NCBI RefSeq assembly: GCF_963583255.1
Contig: NC_084819.1
Coordinates: forward strand, 12,120,471-12,184,470
Origin: Pyrus communis
Taxonomy: Eukaryota > Streptophyta > Magnoliopsida > Rosales > Rosaceae
Direction of reading: 5' to 3'
Length of the DNA stretch: 64,000 nt
The notes under the pieces are model-generated. The model was not told the DNA's origin and made no database searches. It saw only the letters and a program-made list of their open reading frames with translations. Below are positions 1 to 13,260 of the stretch, one piece after another. How positions within the stretch are numbered: the first letter of the stretch is position 1; every line of letters starts with the position of its first letter. A program made the translations under genes and the position numbers.

Positions 1-477
1 TCGATAACTCGAATCTTGACAAGACAACTCACTAACAATCTCCCCACAGCAAACCCTAATTCCCTATCTCTCTGCGTGGAACATGCATTCTCTGCATGCT
101 GCCTTCTTTCTTTCTTTCTTTTTCTTTTTTTATGTTCCAAAAAAAAAAGGAACAAAGCTCCAATTTATAGGTTAGGGAAACCGGCAACAACTTAGTTGCA
201 ATTGGATGGTTTTGGCGGTCTCAAAGGCAAGGATAAACTGGTGTCCTAAAGTCTTTCCACATAGCCACTTTTTGATGAAGACTAAGCAACCTATACTGCT
301 TATTCATCAAACCTATAATCACACGTGTAAGAAATACAAGTGACTAAGCACTTAAACATATCCACCTGTGCCACCTCCAAGTTTCATGTTGCACCATTAA
401 TTACCTATAAAATTGGCTTCTAAAACTCTAAATAAAATACGGGGTCTCACAAGTAAATAGAATAACTAGCCTATGGA
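1..477. other. No gene recognised
   Basis: AT-rich DNA with a CT-rich run near 100-130 and a short poly-A near 138-149. No coding frame or structured repeat was recognised. It may be the older, more decayed part of the gypsy element that becomes readable at about 478. Confidence 0.5.
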
Positions 478-2225
478 TCACTCACTGGAGATTATATTTC
501 GATGGATCTTGCTCACAACATGCTGCAGGAGCTGGAATTGTCATCATTAATCCAAAGGGAGTCCATCATTGCTACTCATTTCTTCTGGATTACAAGGATA
601 CTACCAACAACAGGGCAAAGTATAAAGCACTAATTATTGGCTTAGAAATTCTAATAGAGTTGGACGCAGCTGAAATAAAAGTATATGGTGATTTTGAGTT
701 GGTGATTAATCAATTAAATGGAGAGTACAGGTGCAGAGATATCACAATGGCAGGGTATTACCTAGCAACTACTCAATTATTAGATAATTAGGGTAATGAA
801 GCAACAATTAGCCATATTCCTAGAGAAGCAAATTTGATTGCCAATGAAATGACACAGAAGGCTTCTGGAGCACAGGTTCAAGAAAGAGACACTGAAATGA
901 AAGTAGAGATACAAAGGAGAAGTCTCTCTTCCATCTTTGAAAGAGGATTTAGCCTGGATGTAATGACTAAAGAGCCTGAGATAGAACACTCTATCACCCA
1001 GTACTTGAAAGACTTTTTTCTTCCCACTAGTAAGAAGATCAGACGACAGACAACTAAGTTTGTTATATGGGATAAAACTTTGCTGAGAAAGACTCCAGAT
1101 GGGCATTTATTGAAATGATTAGGTCTGGAAGAATCAATGAGGGTGATGGCTGAAGTACATGAAGGCATTTCTGGAGCACACCAAGCAGGAACAAAGATGA
1201 GATGGTTGCTGAGAAGATATGGCTACTTATGCCTCTGACATGAAGAAATATTGTAGAGCTTATGCTAAAAGATGTGAGGAATGTCAAAGGAATGAACCTT
1301 TCCAACACACACCATTAGTACCCTTCAATCCAGTAGTAAAGCCATGACTTTTCATAGGGTAGGCCATGAACTTTATCGGGCAAATATACCCAGCTTCCAG
1401 CAGAGGACACACTTTTATAATTGTGGTGACTGATTACTTTACTAAGTGGGTGAAGGCTTCAGTTGTGAGGACCATTAATTCAGTTGTTGTGAAGAAATTC
1501 ATTGAGACCAAAATCCTACATAAATATAGGGTGCTTGAAACAATTGTTATAGGCAGAGGGCCATCATTTATCTCAAAATAAGTAGAAGAGTTTGCAGCTA
1601 AGTTCAAGATAAAGATGATCCAATCTAACCCTTATTATCCCTAATCTAATGGTCAAGCAGAAGCTAGCAACAAGATATTGGTGAACATCATCAAAAGAAT
1701 GGTGGCAGATATCCCAGAAAGGTGGCATAAGAAGTTAGGAGATACTCTTTGGGCTTATAGAACCTCAAAAAGAATTGGAAATGGGACTACTCCTTATGCA
1801 TTGACATTTGGGCAAGATGCAGTGCTCCTAATGGAGATTAATGTGAATTTTGTGAGGCTTCAAAACCAATTTGGCCTACATAGTGACGAATTTAATCAAG
1901 CCATGTGTCAAGGAATTGAGGATTTGGATGTTTCGCAAATTGAAGCTCTAAACAAGATCCAAGAAGGGAAAAAGGCTATTGCCTGAGCTTACAACAAGAG
2001 AATGAGACTGAAGAATTTTAAAGAAGGAGAATTAGTATGGAAAACAGTTTTGCCCTTGGGAACTTAAGTTAAAGGTTTTGGGAAATGGAGTCCCACTTGG
2101 GAAAGCCCTTTTACAATCACCAAAGTATTAGATATAATGGTTATTGCTTGGCAGATTTAGAGGGAGACTTAAAAAAACATCCAATCAATGCTAAATTTCT
2201 AAAGAAGCACCACCCAACTTTTTGA
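478..2225 (+). mobile_element. Ty3/gypsy pol remnant: RNase H and integrase
   Basis: Reading across frames recovers the 3' half of a gypsy polyprotein. From 478 there is an RNase H domain (YFDGSC, then an NRAKYKAL-like stretch). An integrase zinc finger follows around 1150-1300 (HEGISGAH, then CEECQR). The integrase core starts at about 1366 (NFIGQIYP, VVTDYFTKWVKA) and continues to the NGQAEASNK segment near 1650. The C-terminal tail ends with AKFLKKHHPTF at about 2225. In-frame stops (790, 1118, 1345, 1579, 1643, 1984) and at least one frameshift near 1200 break it. The usual Asp in the first integrase core motif is Asn here. Reverse transcriptase and protease are not in the window. This is a dead copy. 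The domain order RNase H-integrase is that of Ty3/gypsy. Confidence 0.88.
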
Positions 2226-3220
2226 GATGTTAGAGACTATTATATTAGTGAAGTCTAATACTTAGAGAAGAGGTGGGTGCCCTTTTGTTTGATTAAAGCA
2301 GTTGTTTATATTAGAGAAGTGTAAATAAGTAAGTAAAATAGTGAAGCAATAAAAGATCTTTTCATTCAACAGTTAAGGGAAGTATGGAAGCCCTAAGTTA
2401 ACAAGTTTACATCTTTAGCCAAAGCAACTATCCTAGAGTGATAAGTCTGCATGATGGTGAAAATGTTGGATAAATCTCAACAATCTGTGATAAATTTATA
2501 TATGCTAATAAATAATAAATGCGAACAACTATAACAATGTATGAACAATGAAATAATATTAAACATAAATATTGAAGATCGAGGCTTACGTACTGCAATG
2601 TCCTTGAAACATAAATTTAGTCCCTACTCAGTGCTTGTAGTTCTACGGACGTCTACTTCACTAGGATTCAATGATCAAGTCAAAATTCCAGCATCGAAAA
2701 CTAGACTTCTAGCAAATTTCTGTGTGGTTCTCTCAGAAAGGATATTTGTGATTGTAAAAGAAGAATGTTGATTTTCTGTATCCTAAATGCCATGTAGATG
2801 AATGTATATATAATAGGTGTATGCCTGTTCGCAACATGTATGAGAATGGGATGTGTCTGTTGGGAGACATCTTCTCTAGATAGGTGTTTTGCTTTGCTTT
2901 CTTTCATCACTCTTCAGACTTCATCTGAAAGGATAAGTCTGTTGATAAAATAATAAAAAAATTAATTAATTAATTAAAAACAATTAGTTAAAGTATTTAA
3001 TTATTAGAGCCTGAGCGCAAGAGCCCCAAGGCCAATCTTTTGATAATTATTTATTATTTATTAATTAATTAGTACACCCCAAAGCCCAACCCCAAGGGTG
3101 AGCCCAATTTTGTTCTCTAAGTGTTCTCTAAGGTCTATCACTCCAATCACTTTCTATAAAGGACAAAACCTTACAAAGTGAGGAAACTTTTTGGTAGTGA
3201 TCAATGTGGGACAATGAAAT
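2226..3220. other. Non-coding spacer between pol remnant and antisense ORF
   Basis: AT-rich and without a convincing frame. It lies between the end of the gypsy integrase and the end of the opposite-strand mobile-domain gene, so it is probably internal sequence of the same old element. No LTR boundary could be set. Confidence 0.4.
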
Positions 3221-3226
3221 TTCTAC

Positions 3227-6200
3227 TCAAAATTTCCAACAGAAAATGTGACCCGACTCTTCTAAAGTTATATTGCTGTTGGCCAACTGAGCTTCGGACT
3301 CATCCACTTCGTGGTTCACTTTCTTCACTTCCTCGATCTTCTTGTATAGCTTGCTCGAGAGAGTCATTTGCTCAGCCTTAATAGCAGAAAATTGTTCCTC
3401 CAACTTTTGGATCTCAGCAGCTACCACCATTATTCGATTCTCCATGGCCGAGCCCTCCTTCACCAGCAGCTGCAAAGTAATGGAGGTCTTAGTGTGCTTC
3501 TCCTTATAGAACCTTTTACCTCTTGGCCTTGAGATGTTGATCCCTCAAGGCCCTCAGATTTTCAAAGAATGAGATAGAGGACTCATACTGTACCTTAGTT
3601 TTTTTTTTAAGCTTGGTATAAATCAGTGAAAGCTTTCTCAGCATCTCAAAGAGCCTTAAGGCTGAATGAGGCAGAGAAATCCCTCTATATACATTATCTG
3701 AAGACCCTGCGCTGATTTTGAAGATGTTGAGGCTCAAAATGGCGCCTTGGGGATCTCAGCTTCGTTTCAATTTGCCCAAACTCTTTAACTAGTTTGGGCA
3801 AAGAGGCCATGGCTGGAAGAGAAGCCAGATGAGAAGGCATCATACTAGTACCACCAAAAGCAGCAGTAGCAGTGGTAACCTTAGTAGGTATGGAAAGAGA
3901 TGATTCAGCAGTAGCATTAACCTTTTTAGGCTGAGTGATTGGGATCCCTGAGACTCTAGTAGCTTGAGGAGGTTGAGAATAAGCTACTATACTCACAGCG
4001 GGCTGAGGAGACCTGCCCAAACCCTCATCAGAGGCATGTTAAAACATAATGAAGACAAATTAATAGAGCAATCTGGACCCGAATGAGGAAAATACAAGAT
4101 TGCAAGTATGTTTGTACCTGAGATGAGCCATGAACTTTGGGAGGAGGATGTGTTGTTGTAGCTGCCTTGGAAGGAGTTGGTTGGCTTGCCTGAAGAAGAG
4201 CATGAAAAGCCCTATAACTAGTCGCCTCTTAGACAACTGGTATCTCAAGAACTATGGGCTCCTCAGCAGCTGATGTTGGATGATTAGTAGTCTTTGGCAA
4301 AGGGGAAGACGAGCTAGAGTTCAAAACATAAATTCAAAGTGAAAAGACATTAAGAAAAACTTAAAATGGCTTAAGAAAAGAAAACTTACAAAGGTACTGT
4401 CATCCTCTACAAGGTGAAGCATCTCTCCAGTTGTTAGATTGAATTGGGAAGTTGGGGTCACTACCATCGCTGGAGGAATGGAAGAAGAAGAATGAGCGGG
4501 TGCTTGCACGACTGAAGGCTCAACCCGAAAATAAGAAAAACGCACAGGTCAGGTTGGAATGAAGAAGGCTTAGTTTGAGAAGTCCATTATTCTTTAGAAG
4601 CCTATTTTGGAAAACAAAAAAAACTAGCTGAGTGCAAAAGATGAATTTTAGAAATAATTAAGTGCTCAAAGATTCAAGAAAACTACCTTCAACTGGTCCA
4701 AGATCTTAGCAAATACCTTCTTATCAATTTGCTGCCTTTTCACACCGGCCTTCATCTCCTAGGGATGAGAATCAAGCTTTTTGCTAATGGCAGGTCCTAA
4801 TCACAAGAAAGAACATGATCAGTTCAAGACTTAAGGAGATGAAATAAATAAAGAAAAATCAAGTTTGAATCACTTACTGGTAGACTTCGATTTTTTCCTA
4901 CCTGCTTCAATTGAAAGGGCAGAAGGAGATCTAGAGACTTGAAAGGCCTGAGACCTGGTTCACTTCTTAGTTAGAGTGACTCTTGGAGAAAGAGGATCAG
5001 GTCTAGCTTGAGGCCTCCCTTCGGGCTCAGAAATAGAAGATTATACAACAGAAGATCTTGCCCGACAAGGAGCCCTGGTCTCTGCTTGTGGCCCAGCTTC
5101 TGTCTCTGATTCACTGAACATCTCAGAGATGTTCCCAGCATCCTTAGGAACATGGTTAAAGCCCGCTCTTTGCTTAGCTGCCTCTGCAATAGTCTCCTGA
5201 AGAACCAAGGCATCAGTAGCCTCTTCTTCTAGCCCGACATCCACTTCCTCAAGATTACCTTAGGCTACAAGATTAAGGAGAAAGTTAACAATCACAAACT
5301 ATGCAAATATAAAGTAAAGGAAATGGGCAATAATGTAGGTTACATATCAGTAAAAGTTGGTTTTTATGATTGATGGCCTCTTTCCAGCTTTCAAACTCTT
5401 CTTTCTTGGAAAATAACTTGAAGAAAACTTGCCCGAAGATCCTATCTTGGGCTTCTCTAACATCTCCATCATACTTCTTAGATCACTTAACCTCCCACAA
5501 AGTGGTGAATAGAGACGTGCACATAAAGTTAAGGGCCACGGGCTTATGAGCTATCTTGCTCATTACTTCTAAGCTACACCTGCTTACTCGAAACATGGCC
5601 TCCGAAGGAGAACATAGGCGATATGAAGTTCCACACTCGATTGAATCGAAAAAAAGGACTGGAATTGCTTGCTTATAGCCCAGTTGTCTACCACAGAAGT
5701 TGGGGTGGTACACCTTCAGCCCTTGTTCATAGCCCACTCAATCACTCCTGACTCCCCATGCTAAGTCCCTCTGTTGGATGCAGTTAATGAATTTCTCCTT
5801 CCAGAAATTGCTACCATCCTCCCCAAAGGAATCTTGGAAGATGTTGTCTAATAACTAAGGGTATCTCCTAAGCATTGAGGCACCTTACTCCAAATTAACC
5901 TGAGTCCTACATATTCTGAAGAAATAGAGGCAAGGTAAGGTGGAGTGGTTGGTGGTGAGAGCCTTTGCCAGAATTTGGGCGGGAGCTACTCCCTCTGGAA
6001 ACTCCAAGTTAGCAGCCCGAAATTCGAGATAGTACCATTGAAGCCATAGCTGCACCATCCAGTTAACTTTATTGACGTCGGTCTCGAAAGGCTGGTTCAT
6101 TGTCATCTCATAAAGTAGATGATAGAGATATACCAGAAAGAAAAGGCCGATAGCGACATCATCAAAAGAATGCAGCGTCTCCACCAAGGGGACCTATTCT

Positions 6201-6835
6201 AACTTCACTCATTTGGCCCGCGAAAGAAGTCTCATAGGTCTTGATGGTGGTAGAGTTATACTCCAAGCTGATGATAGACTGAGAAGCCTTTGAGCCTTCA
6301 ACAGTCGGGTGTGAGGATGATGACATGTCTACACACCTACCCAATGACCTTAAACCAAAAACCTGAGCCATATCCAGGTTGGTGAGAGTCATGAGACCCA
6401 TTCTGAAATTGAAGGCATTAGTCTCTGTGTTCCAGAAAATAAGAGTTGTTGAGAGAAACTCATGCTTGATGGGGATAGTGGTCTTGGACATCATGATAAG
6501 CTCATAGATGCCATTTGTCATCCACTTCTTATTCTAGATTGCCTCTAATTTATCCACCCATTTGGACCAGGCTTCATCATTCATTAACGGAAACCCTTCT
6601 TGAAGCTATACCACTTTGGAGCAGAAATGGTGAACCAGTTGGCAGCGGCCATATTGCTTTCCACAGCTACATGAACTCTGGAATTCCAAGCGGGCCCCAG
6701 TGAATGCACTCCCCCTTCCTCGAAGAAAATGGACATATTAAGTCCAGCCCGAGGACGATGAAGGCCGTTTAGCCAACAGTGAAGATTGACAATCCCTTCT
6801 CCAAACTCGTATACAAGGCACGATTTAGGAGCCAT
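3227..6835 (-). pseudogene. Decayed plant mobile domain (PMD) gene of a retroelement
   Basis: Minus-strand pieces line up in order as one long gene broken by stops and shifts: start near 6835 (MAPKSCLVYEFGEG), then 6584-6162 (FRMGLMTLTNLDMAQVFGLR, SLGRCVD), 6187-5885 (FDDVAIGLFFL, WMVQLWLQWYYLEFRAANLE), 5737-5483 (YHPNFCGRQLGYKQAIP, CGTSYRL), and low-complexity and coiled-coil tails to 3227 (IQKLEEQFSAIKAEQ). The motifs are those I know from the plant mobile domain or 'aminotransferase-like' family, usually found in transposons. It lies tail-to-tail downstream of the gypsy integrase, the position where some Tat-type gypsy elements carry an antisense ORF. No piece is intact, so I infer that it is not functional. 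Confidence 0.75.
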
Positions 6836-6839
6836 TGTT

Positions 6840-9400
6840 GAATTGGAGATAAAAAAGTGAAAAATGGGCTAGAATTGAGGCAAGAAATGGCTGAAAATTC
6901 AAGAGATTTGGAAATTCAAAAAATCAAGTTTGTTGAAGAAGATGGCCGAAAAGAGAAAAGTGGAAGTTATTTAATGGGCAGGTAGTTAACTTTGGAAATC
7001 ATGGGTTGGTGCAAAGGTTTATTTAAAATGGCTAATTAAGAGGTGCTAATACCTAGTTTCAGCATGCAATTGATTTTAATCATTATCAATATCTTGATTA
7101 GCAGACTTAACAATGATTAAACGGGGCACAATTTGAGTGGATATTTAATGTTGGGCTTAGTGTGATTGGAGGCCCAAGAACTCAAAAAGTAGAAGGAGGA
7201 TTGGGCTTGTCCAGCCCAAGAAGAATTAAAAATCATTTTATACCAAGAAAAATAGGTAACAAACCTATGTGAGATATAACACTCAGAGGGCAGCTCACCC
7301 CCAACAAAAAGTACTTTTCAAGGGCATGGACGGGTAAATAAATGGTGACTCACCATACTCCGGAGGCCATCACCAAAAGGCGAGGCTTGGACAATCGGGC
7401 TAGAAAGTCTATAAAAGTAACGAAGGACATAAGGAATAAGGACACTCAACCAATCAATCAAAAGATATCCAACTTTGCACTCCAGCAAGCAAGAAACCAG
7501 AAAGCTTTAGTTTGTCCAAACTTTACCCTTTTAGTCGTAGGTCCACCATAGAAAGCCATCTTTTGTCAAGTTTTAGAAGCTCTGCTACCTTTCCCCTATG
7601 TTGTAGTATCGAATCCCTCTAGTAAACCAGATTTATATTTCATTCTCCAAAGATTACAACCCCTGTAAAACACAAAGAAAAGTGGTTGCAAGAAGACGAA
7701 CCTTGCCTGACAAGGTCATAATCTTGCCCGAGTTTCTTTTGTTTGCACTTACATAAAGTAGATATGTTGTTTATGCATCTTTCATTGTATCTTACATCAT
7801 TTCGACTACTTTTCGTTCAAAGTTTCATCTATGATTAATCTTATTAAACTAATTAACCTTGCTTCTTTAGCGTTAGCCATAACCAAAGAGATAATCTGAA
7901 GGGCCCTAAACTCCCTTTAATTGGACATATGATATTATGAGTAAAAGTCCTTGCTTACAAGGCAAGAAAAAGAACTTTATACAGACTTAACCCATTTGTA
8001 AACAATCCAATCGAACCAAGAAGTCTAAATAACTTGTGGTGCAAGTAATCAATCCATTTAATAACTAAGAAAGAATAATCTGTTGTACAAAGATAACTAT
8101 GGCACACTCAAAACCATATTAATTTTGATTGTGAGCCTCAAGGCCCCACAAAGGCACCATTCAAAGCTAATAACAAACTCATTTTGCAGTACACCAAGCA
8201 GCAAACTTTGCACGACAAGCAAGACCTAGGGGAGTTATCCGAGGGACGGATCTAGCCCGAATAGAAATCGAATAATAACTTCTTAAGGTAACATCAAACA
8301 TGACCGGCTGGTACGGTACTCTGTGGTATACAACATTCTAAACTGAAGTCAATCGTTAATGGATCAATTTAGTTTTATACCAGTCGATTATGAAGATTTA
8401 CCAAAATACTACCGTACGAATAGGAGCCAACAGGTACGGTTCGGTCGGTACATCAGTTTCCTGCAAAAAATCCCACCTGTATTATAGTTGATAGTATGAG
8501 AAAGAAGTCAAATGATGGAGTTTCACTTTTGTGCCATGTAGCATTAAGTCCTACGAGTATTGGATAGCTTGAATTTACGGGACCACAATGAAAGCAATAA
8601 TCTAAATTAATTTAGGTCATTCAAGTGCTCATAGCATTTATCCTATGTAGCATGGAAGAATATTTCCAAATGATAAAAGAAAAAACTTGGAATTTTGATA
8701 CATATCTAAATACTTAACCAGTAAGATTAGCTGACGCTGGGAGCCTATTTAGAATGATTCCAAATCTAGGGATTTAATTAATATTATGATATTAAATTGC
8801 TCGTTTAAGCTGTTACGGTCCATATATATGCCAAAAAAAATTCAAAACAAAACAAATGAAGGAAACAAATCCACAAGTTTTTTATTTTTTTGAACAGATT
8901 ATATCTCGGAAAGTGATTTTTGCACTTATTTTTTTCCTCCTCTTACACACTTCTAATTGTGTATGATCATTAAATTAACTGAATAAAAAAGAATTAACAA
9001 TAAAAATTAAACAGATGTGTGCAAGAAGAGAAAACAAATGTGTAAAAATTATATCTTTATTTAAATGTTTCATAAAGTTTTTTGGATAAAAACAGATTTG
9101 ATTTCTGCACTCTAAATTTCTGCTACCACACTCCACCATCAAGTGTAAGCCACCACGTGTAAGTGTTTAGGCCATCCAACTCATGCCCAAGAACAGCACA
9201 CACAAAAACATATTGACAGAATGTAAAGAAGTAGTCATTGCAAATTATGCCAAATCATCATTTTACACACACTCATAACCATAATTAACCTACCCCAAAT
9301 TACATATACACCCTCATCTCTCTCCCTGCCTCTCTGTTTTGTGTGTATCTTTTCTTGCAATCTAAGTCTACCCCTTTATTTTCTGTCCAAACACATCAAA
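6840..9400. other. Intergenic, no intact gene
   Basis: Nothing coding could be supported. A short open frame at 7342-7551 has no recognisable domain. Around 8300-8450 the motifs ggctggtacggta and tacggttcggtcggtac face each other, suggesting an old inverted-repeat (MITE-like) insertion. From about 9120 on, the sequence is likely the promoter region of the gene at 9454. Confidence 0.45.
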
Positions 9401-9405
9401 CTCCA

Positions 9406-9412
9406 TATAAAA
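9406..9412 (+). promoter_or_regulatory. TATA box of the gene at 9454
   Basis: TATAAAA sits 42 bases before the ATG, after a CT-rich stretch. Transcription would start about 30 bases further on (near 9435-9440), leaving a very short leader. The position and the clean motif fit a plant core promoter. This is inferred from sequence only. Confidence 0.6.
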
Positions 9413-9453
9413 CCCCCCCAAACCCCATTTGCACACACCTCTGACCTCCACAA

Positions 9454-9930
9454 ATGACTTCAGTTTGCATATCAAACTGCTTCAACGACGCACGTGACCC
9501 CCGCGTGCCAATTCGGGCCACCTACGTGAACCTCTACAAGTGGCCCGAGTCTGACGCAGAGTTTGTGCGCTCGGTGAGCTCCAATGGGCGGCGAACGGAT
9601 CCTACACTGCGACACGGGCACCCAAGGGTGGTGGACAGCATATCATGCAGGCAAATGTATCTCAGGAGCTATAAGTTTTCAAGGAAAGAGAGCGTGCCGG
9701 AGAAAACCCAGAAGTGCTTTGGTAGAGTGAAGGAGAAGATGGCAGGAAATAACAACAATAATGACGGGAGTAAGGGTAAGAAGGGGAAGGGAAAAGTGGG
9801 GAGGAAAAAGAATAGTAAGTGTTTGGTTCTCAGGAAAGTGAAGGAATTTTCATCTGCTGCTCTCTTTAGAATATTTCAGAGGTTGCTGTCATGCTCTGCT
9901 AGTGTAGATGTTGTGAGTCATGATGACTAA
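9454..9930 (+). CDS. Small basic plant protein of unknown function, intronless
   Basis: An uninterrupted 158-codon frame. The first ATG follows a good TATA box, and stop TGA is at 9928. Codon use is clearly more GC-rich than the flanks, as expected of a real gene. The N-terminal half has conserved-looking blocks (VPIRATYVNLYKWPESDAEF, then RVVDSISCRQMYLRSYKFSR). It is followed by an Asn/Gly/Lys-rich linker with a strongly basic stretch (residues ~95-125) that could be a nuclear-localisation signal, and by a short C-terminal hydrophobic helix (LFRIFQRLLSC). I have the impression of a plant-only family with these blocks but cannot name it with certainty. There is no catalytic motif, signal peptide or membrane segment. 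No neighbour gives a functional hint. Confidence 0.75.
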   Translation: MTSVCISNCFNDARDPRVPIRATYVNLYKWPESDAEFVRSVSSNGRRTDPTLRHGHPRVVDSISCRQMYLRSYKFSRKESVPEKTQKCFGRVKEKMAGNNNNNDGSKGKKGKGKVGRKKNSKCLVLRKVKEFSSAALFRIFQRLLSCSASVDVVSHDD

Positions 9931-12571
9931 TTTAAATTTTCGGTTTTGTAATTTGTGTTATTTGAAGGGTTTTAATTTAGTTTTTGGTGTTTTAATTAAA
10001 TTATAATCCAGAAATTGTTGCTGTTAATTTGTGTTTTTGTATGTGTAATTTGTGTTAATATATAAATAACTAAAAGAAAATAGGGGCGTATATATTTGGT
10101 TCTGCAATATTTTCTGCATTTAAATGTTTTTGGCTTAGAAATTTGCATCTCTCTCTTTCAGTAAATGCCAAACATTTGAAGCTCGATTAGTTAAGAACAT
10201 TCATCTCTGCATTTGTTATCCCGATCCAGTGTTCGGCTCCCCGCTTCCCCAATGTCGTATCACGTGTACGAAAAGAAAAAACAGTTTAGGTTGTTAGCAC
10301 CATTTGACAGGTAGCTTAGCTAACTGTAGATTATGTACAAAGCTATGTAATACAAATGTACGACTGCTGAATCATGGGTCAAAACAATAAAAAAGTTGAC
10401 TGGTTCAAGCTTTATCTTGGTTGATTAATTTTGGTAAAGAATCGTTGAACTGCACAGGAGTTAAAATTATCGGTCTGCATAACATCTGATTGACCAAAAA
10501 AACAAGTGCAGGACCAGTTTGAATTTGAATGGTGGGTACTGAAAATATTTGAGCTTTCAGTGTTACAAATATATATACATATATTAGATATTAGGATAAA
10601 AACTGTGTGTTAAAAGTATGGTAATTGGCTTTGGATTCTGTTTAGGGTTAAAGGGAGCTGTGAAAGAGACCTGGCTCTTTTGGGTCAAAGTATATTGCTC
10701 TCTTAACAGGAAAAGCCTATAGTTACGGTTAAATTAACCGTTGATTTGGTGCCAACTGCTACATAGACAAATAAGGCACTAAAATGAGTAATTCAACGCT
10801 ACTTATAAGTAAAAGATTTTAGGTTCGGTTATTGCCGATGGCGAATTCGAACAAAATTATTATAGCTAGCTCATTATGAAACTCACTCCCCTACCCCTTA
10901 GTGTGGAAAATATCTTATGGATTACAAAAAGAGCAATTCAACATGCTGAATGACAAAAATTGTACTATATTCAGTGTATGGTATTACAAATTTCCAATGA
11001 ATGAAATGATTGCAGTTCTCCTGTTGCAATCCAAAAGTTGTAATCTTGCATTTATTCACGGATATATCTCCATTTTTTGTAACACTCGACACACGACTTG
11101 CTACAATCCGACATTAACTAATATGGTGGAGAATCTAACATATAAACCCGGGTACATTCCTCTCTTCCTACACGAAATGAGTGCTATAATTAAGAAGAGG
11201 CTCGGGAGAAGATTCCTATAACTCTCAATCTGATATTATGAAATTGATGGATGAGTAAATTCAGTATACTCCTCAATATCCAACGGGATTAATTTGGTTT
11301 TCATCGTGATTCTATAACAAATCTGGGAAAGGCAGCCAGTTCTCACTCACAATGTTTAGTTTCTCACACTTTGCTGTTTATTTTTGGCCAAAAAATTAAT
11401 TAAATTAAACAAAAGCAAAGCACATAACTAAATACGGTTGTGTGAAAAGCTAAAAATAATATGGTTATTCATTTTCATATTGAAAAATTACCTTCAAATA
11501 CTACAAAGAAGCAGATAGTGAAGGTTTTCACGTCATGAATTTCATGACCTCTATTAACAATTAAATTATAACATGTATAATTATGCTCATGTGAACTGTC
11601 AAACATTAGAAGCCATGAAGAAACAATATGTGGCTTGGCCCTGACCTTGTTACATAACTATTTTTACTTTCGGCTTAGAATGTAGGTGGTAAGAACACGA
11701 GTAATGGTATCGACAGTCAGCCGTATATGCGAGTATCTGTCGATCATTGATACTAAAGGTGGCAAATGAATCTATTGGTTTGTTAATGGGTATTTGTTAA
11801 GACTTGTTTAATTAATATAACCATAATATAGAGCTGAGATTTAGTAGTGGTGATAATGGTGTAAGGTGAAACCAAACTAAATGGGTTTTAATAGGTACCG
11901 TTAACAATCCAATGAGTTGATTTGTCATCTCTAGTTGATGCATTGTTGATGGCTGTTAATTGTTCATGTATTCTGGAACAAACTTGTATAACATTTGAAA
12001 ATCACTAACAAACCATCAAGAACTGACAGTCATTCACGTACATATGAACATTTGTTGCTAGCATAACTTTAATGAATGAAATGTTATATTACCAAATAAT
12101 TTTCCCTCCAGTACGAAATTTGGCTGTTAATTATTTAATTAATCTCCCAAACACGAAGGATTGCAGTTTTACCTAAATGAAGTGTGGCTTGACATCGCAG
12201 CTAGGACGTGAGAGTGAGGAAATAACAAAGTGATAAGTTGGGGGGCCAAGAGAAAAAGAGAAAGATATAATGATAATAGCCACCAAACACATTGGCTTTT
12301 TTGTTGATGAAACTTGCATTCTAAGCAGGTCCTTAATCAATACGCCTGCAGCAAATACTTGATTTCTATATGGTCCTCATCAACATCTGGAAAAGTTTAG
12401 AGAAACTGAGACTTAGAAACTTGTAATAATCATTTTTTATGTATATAAAATGATATTTGGAGTTGGAAATTTATGTTATGACACACAATATGTAAGCCAT
12501 AATTTGATACGAAACTTGTTATTTCGGGAAGTTGAACCTAATAACTCTCACGTACAAGAAAAAAAAATAGA
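9931..12571. other. 3' flank and intergenic DNA
   Basis: It holds the likely 3' UTR of the 9454 gene (to about 10080) and AT-rich DNA. The open frame at 10901-11221 resembles no protein known to me and partly overlaps a SINE-like repeat, so it is not called as a gene. Confidence 0.5.
10797..10928 (+). repeat. Short SINE-like repeat, copy 1
   Basis: It contains 'aggttcggtt', a gcgaattcgaaca-like core, 'ctcattatgaaactcactcccc' and 'cccttagtgtgg', all shared with copies near 17100, 18590, 34900, 39070 and 49160. The layout (B-box-like GGTTCG motif, conserved body, A-rich tail in the better copies) is that of a plant tRNA-derived SINE such as the Au family. Family assignment is from memory. Confidence 0.55.
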
Positions 12572-12725
12572 GTAATGCTAGGTAGACTAAATTTGCAAAC
12601 TAAATTATGTGTCACCAATAAGAAATAAACACATTAATCAATACTTAAGTAATAATTCAATCGTCAACTTCCATGTCAATTATTTTACAAAATTTAGTCT
12701 CCATATTTAATCTCCTTAGTATTAC
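12572..12725. mobile_element. MITE, 154 bp
   Basis: The ends are imperfect inverted repeats: gtaatgctaggtagact on the left and the complement of aatctccttagtattac on the right. The interior (catcaataagaaataaacaca-like, acttaagtaataattcaat) recurs at 18034-18235, so this is a dispersed family. Superfamily not determined. Confidence 0.6.
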
Positions 12726-13260
12726 CCAAAGAAATATTGCTAGACCGGATTGATCGTGACAAAAATTTATGACAAACCTTACTAAAAGAGAGAGCTTGCC
12801 ACCTCAAGGATTGAGGAGTAGTTCCTCCTCAAAATGCTCATGGCATATTCACAAAACTTCGTACTTATGATTAAAACCATTCATATTATAAATCAATTTG
12901 TAAAAACTATCTCTGCAGAAAAAATCAACTAAAACTAAGATTGTTAATTTACACTAAGAGAGGGGAGATAGTTTGAACCTAAGACGTAATGGGTTAAAGA
13001 GAAGCCCTGGATCACCATGGTAATCCACCACTTGCTTGTGTTCTTACTTTAATGAATTTTTTTTTTGTGCTAGTGATGGTTAAGAGATATTGATCGGATT
13101 AGTATGATTTTTAATAATTTGTTATGTTATTTGTGCAACTTTTTGCAACAAGAACTAAAGTAATACATATTGATTATATTAAAGTCAATATTCTCAAATA
13201 AGGAACGAAAGTGGTTTTTAGGCGATCATCTCTTGAATAAATGGTCATATTTCGGGGCAC

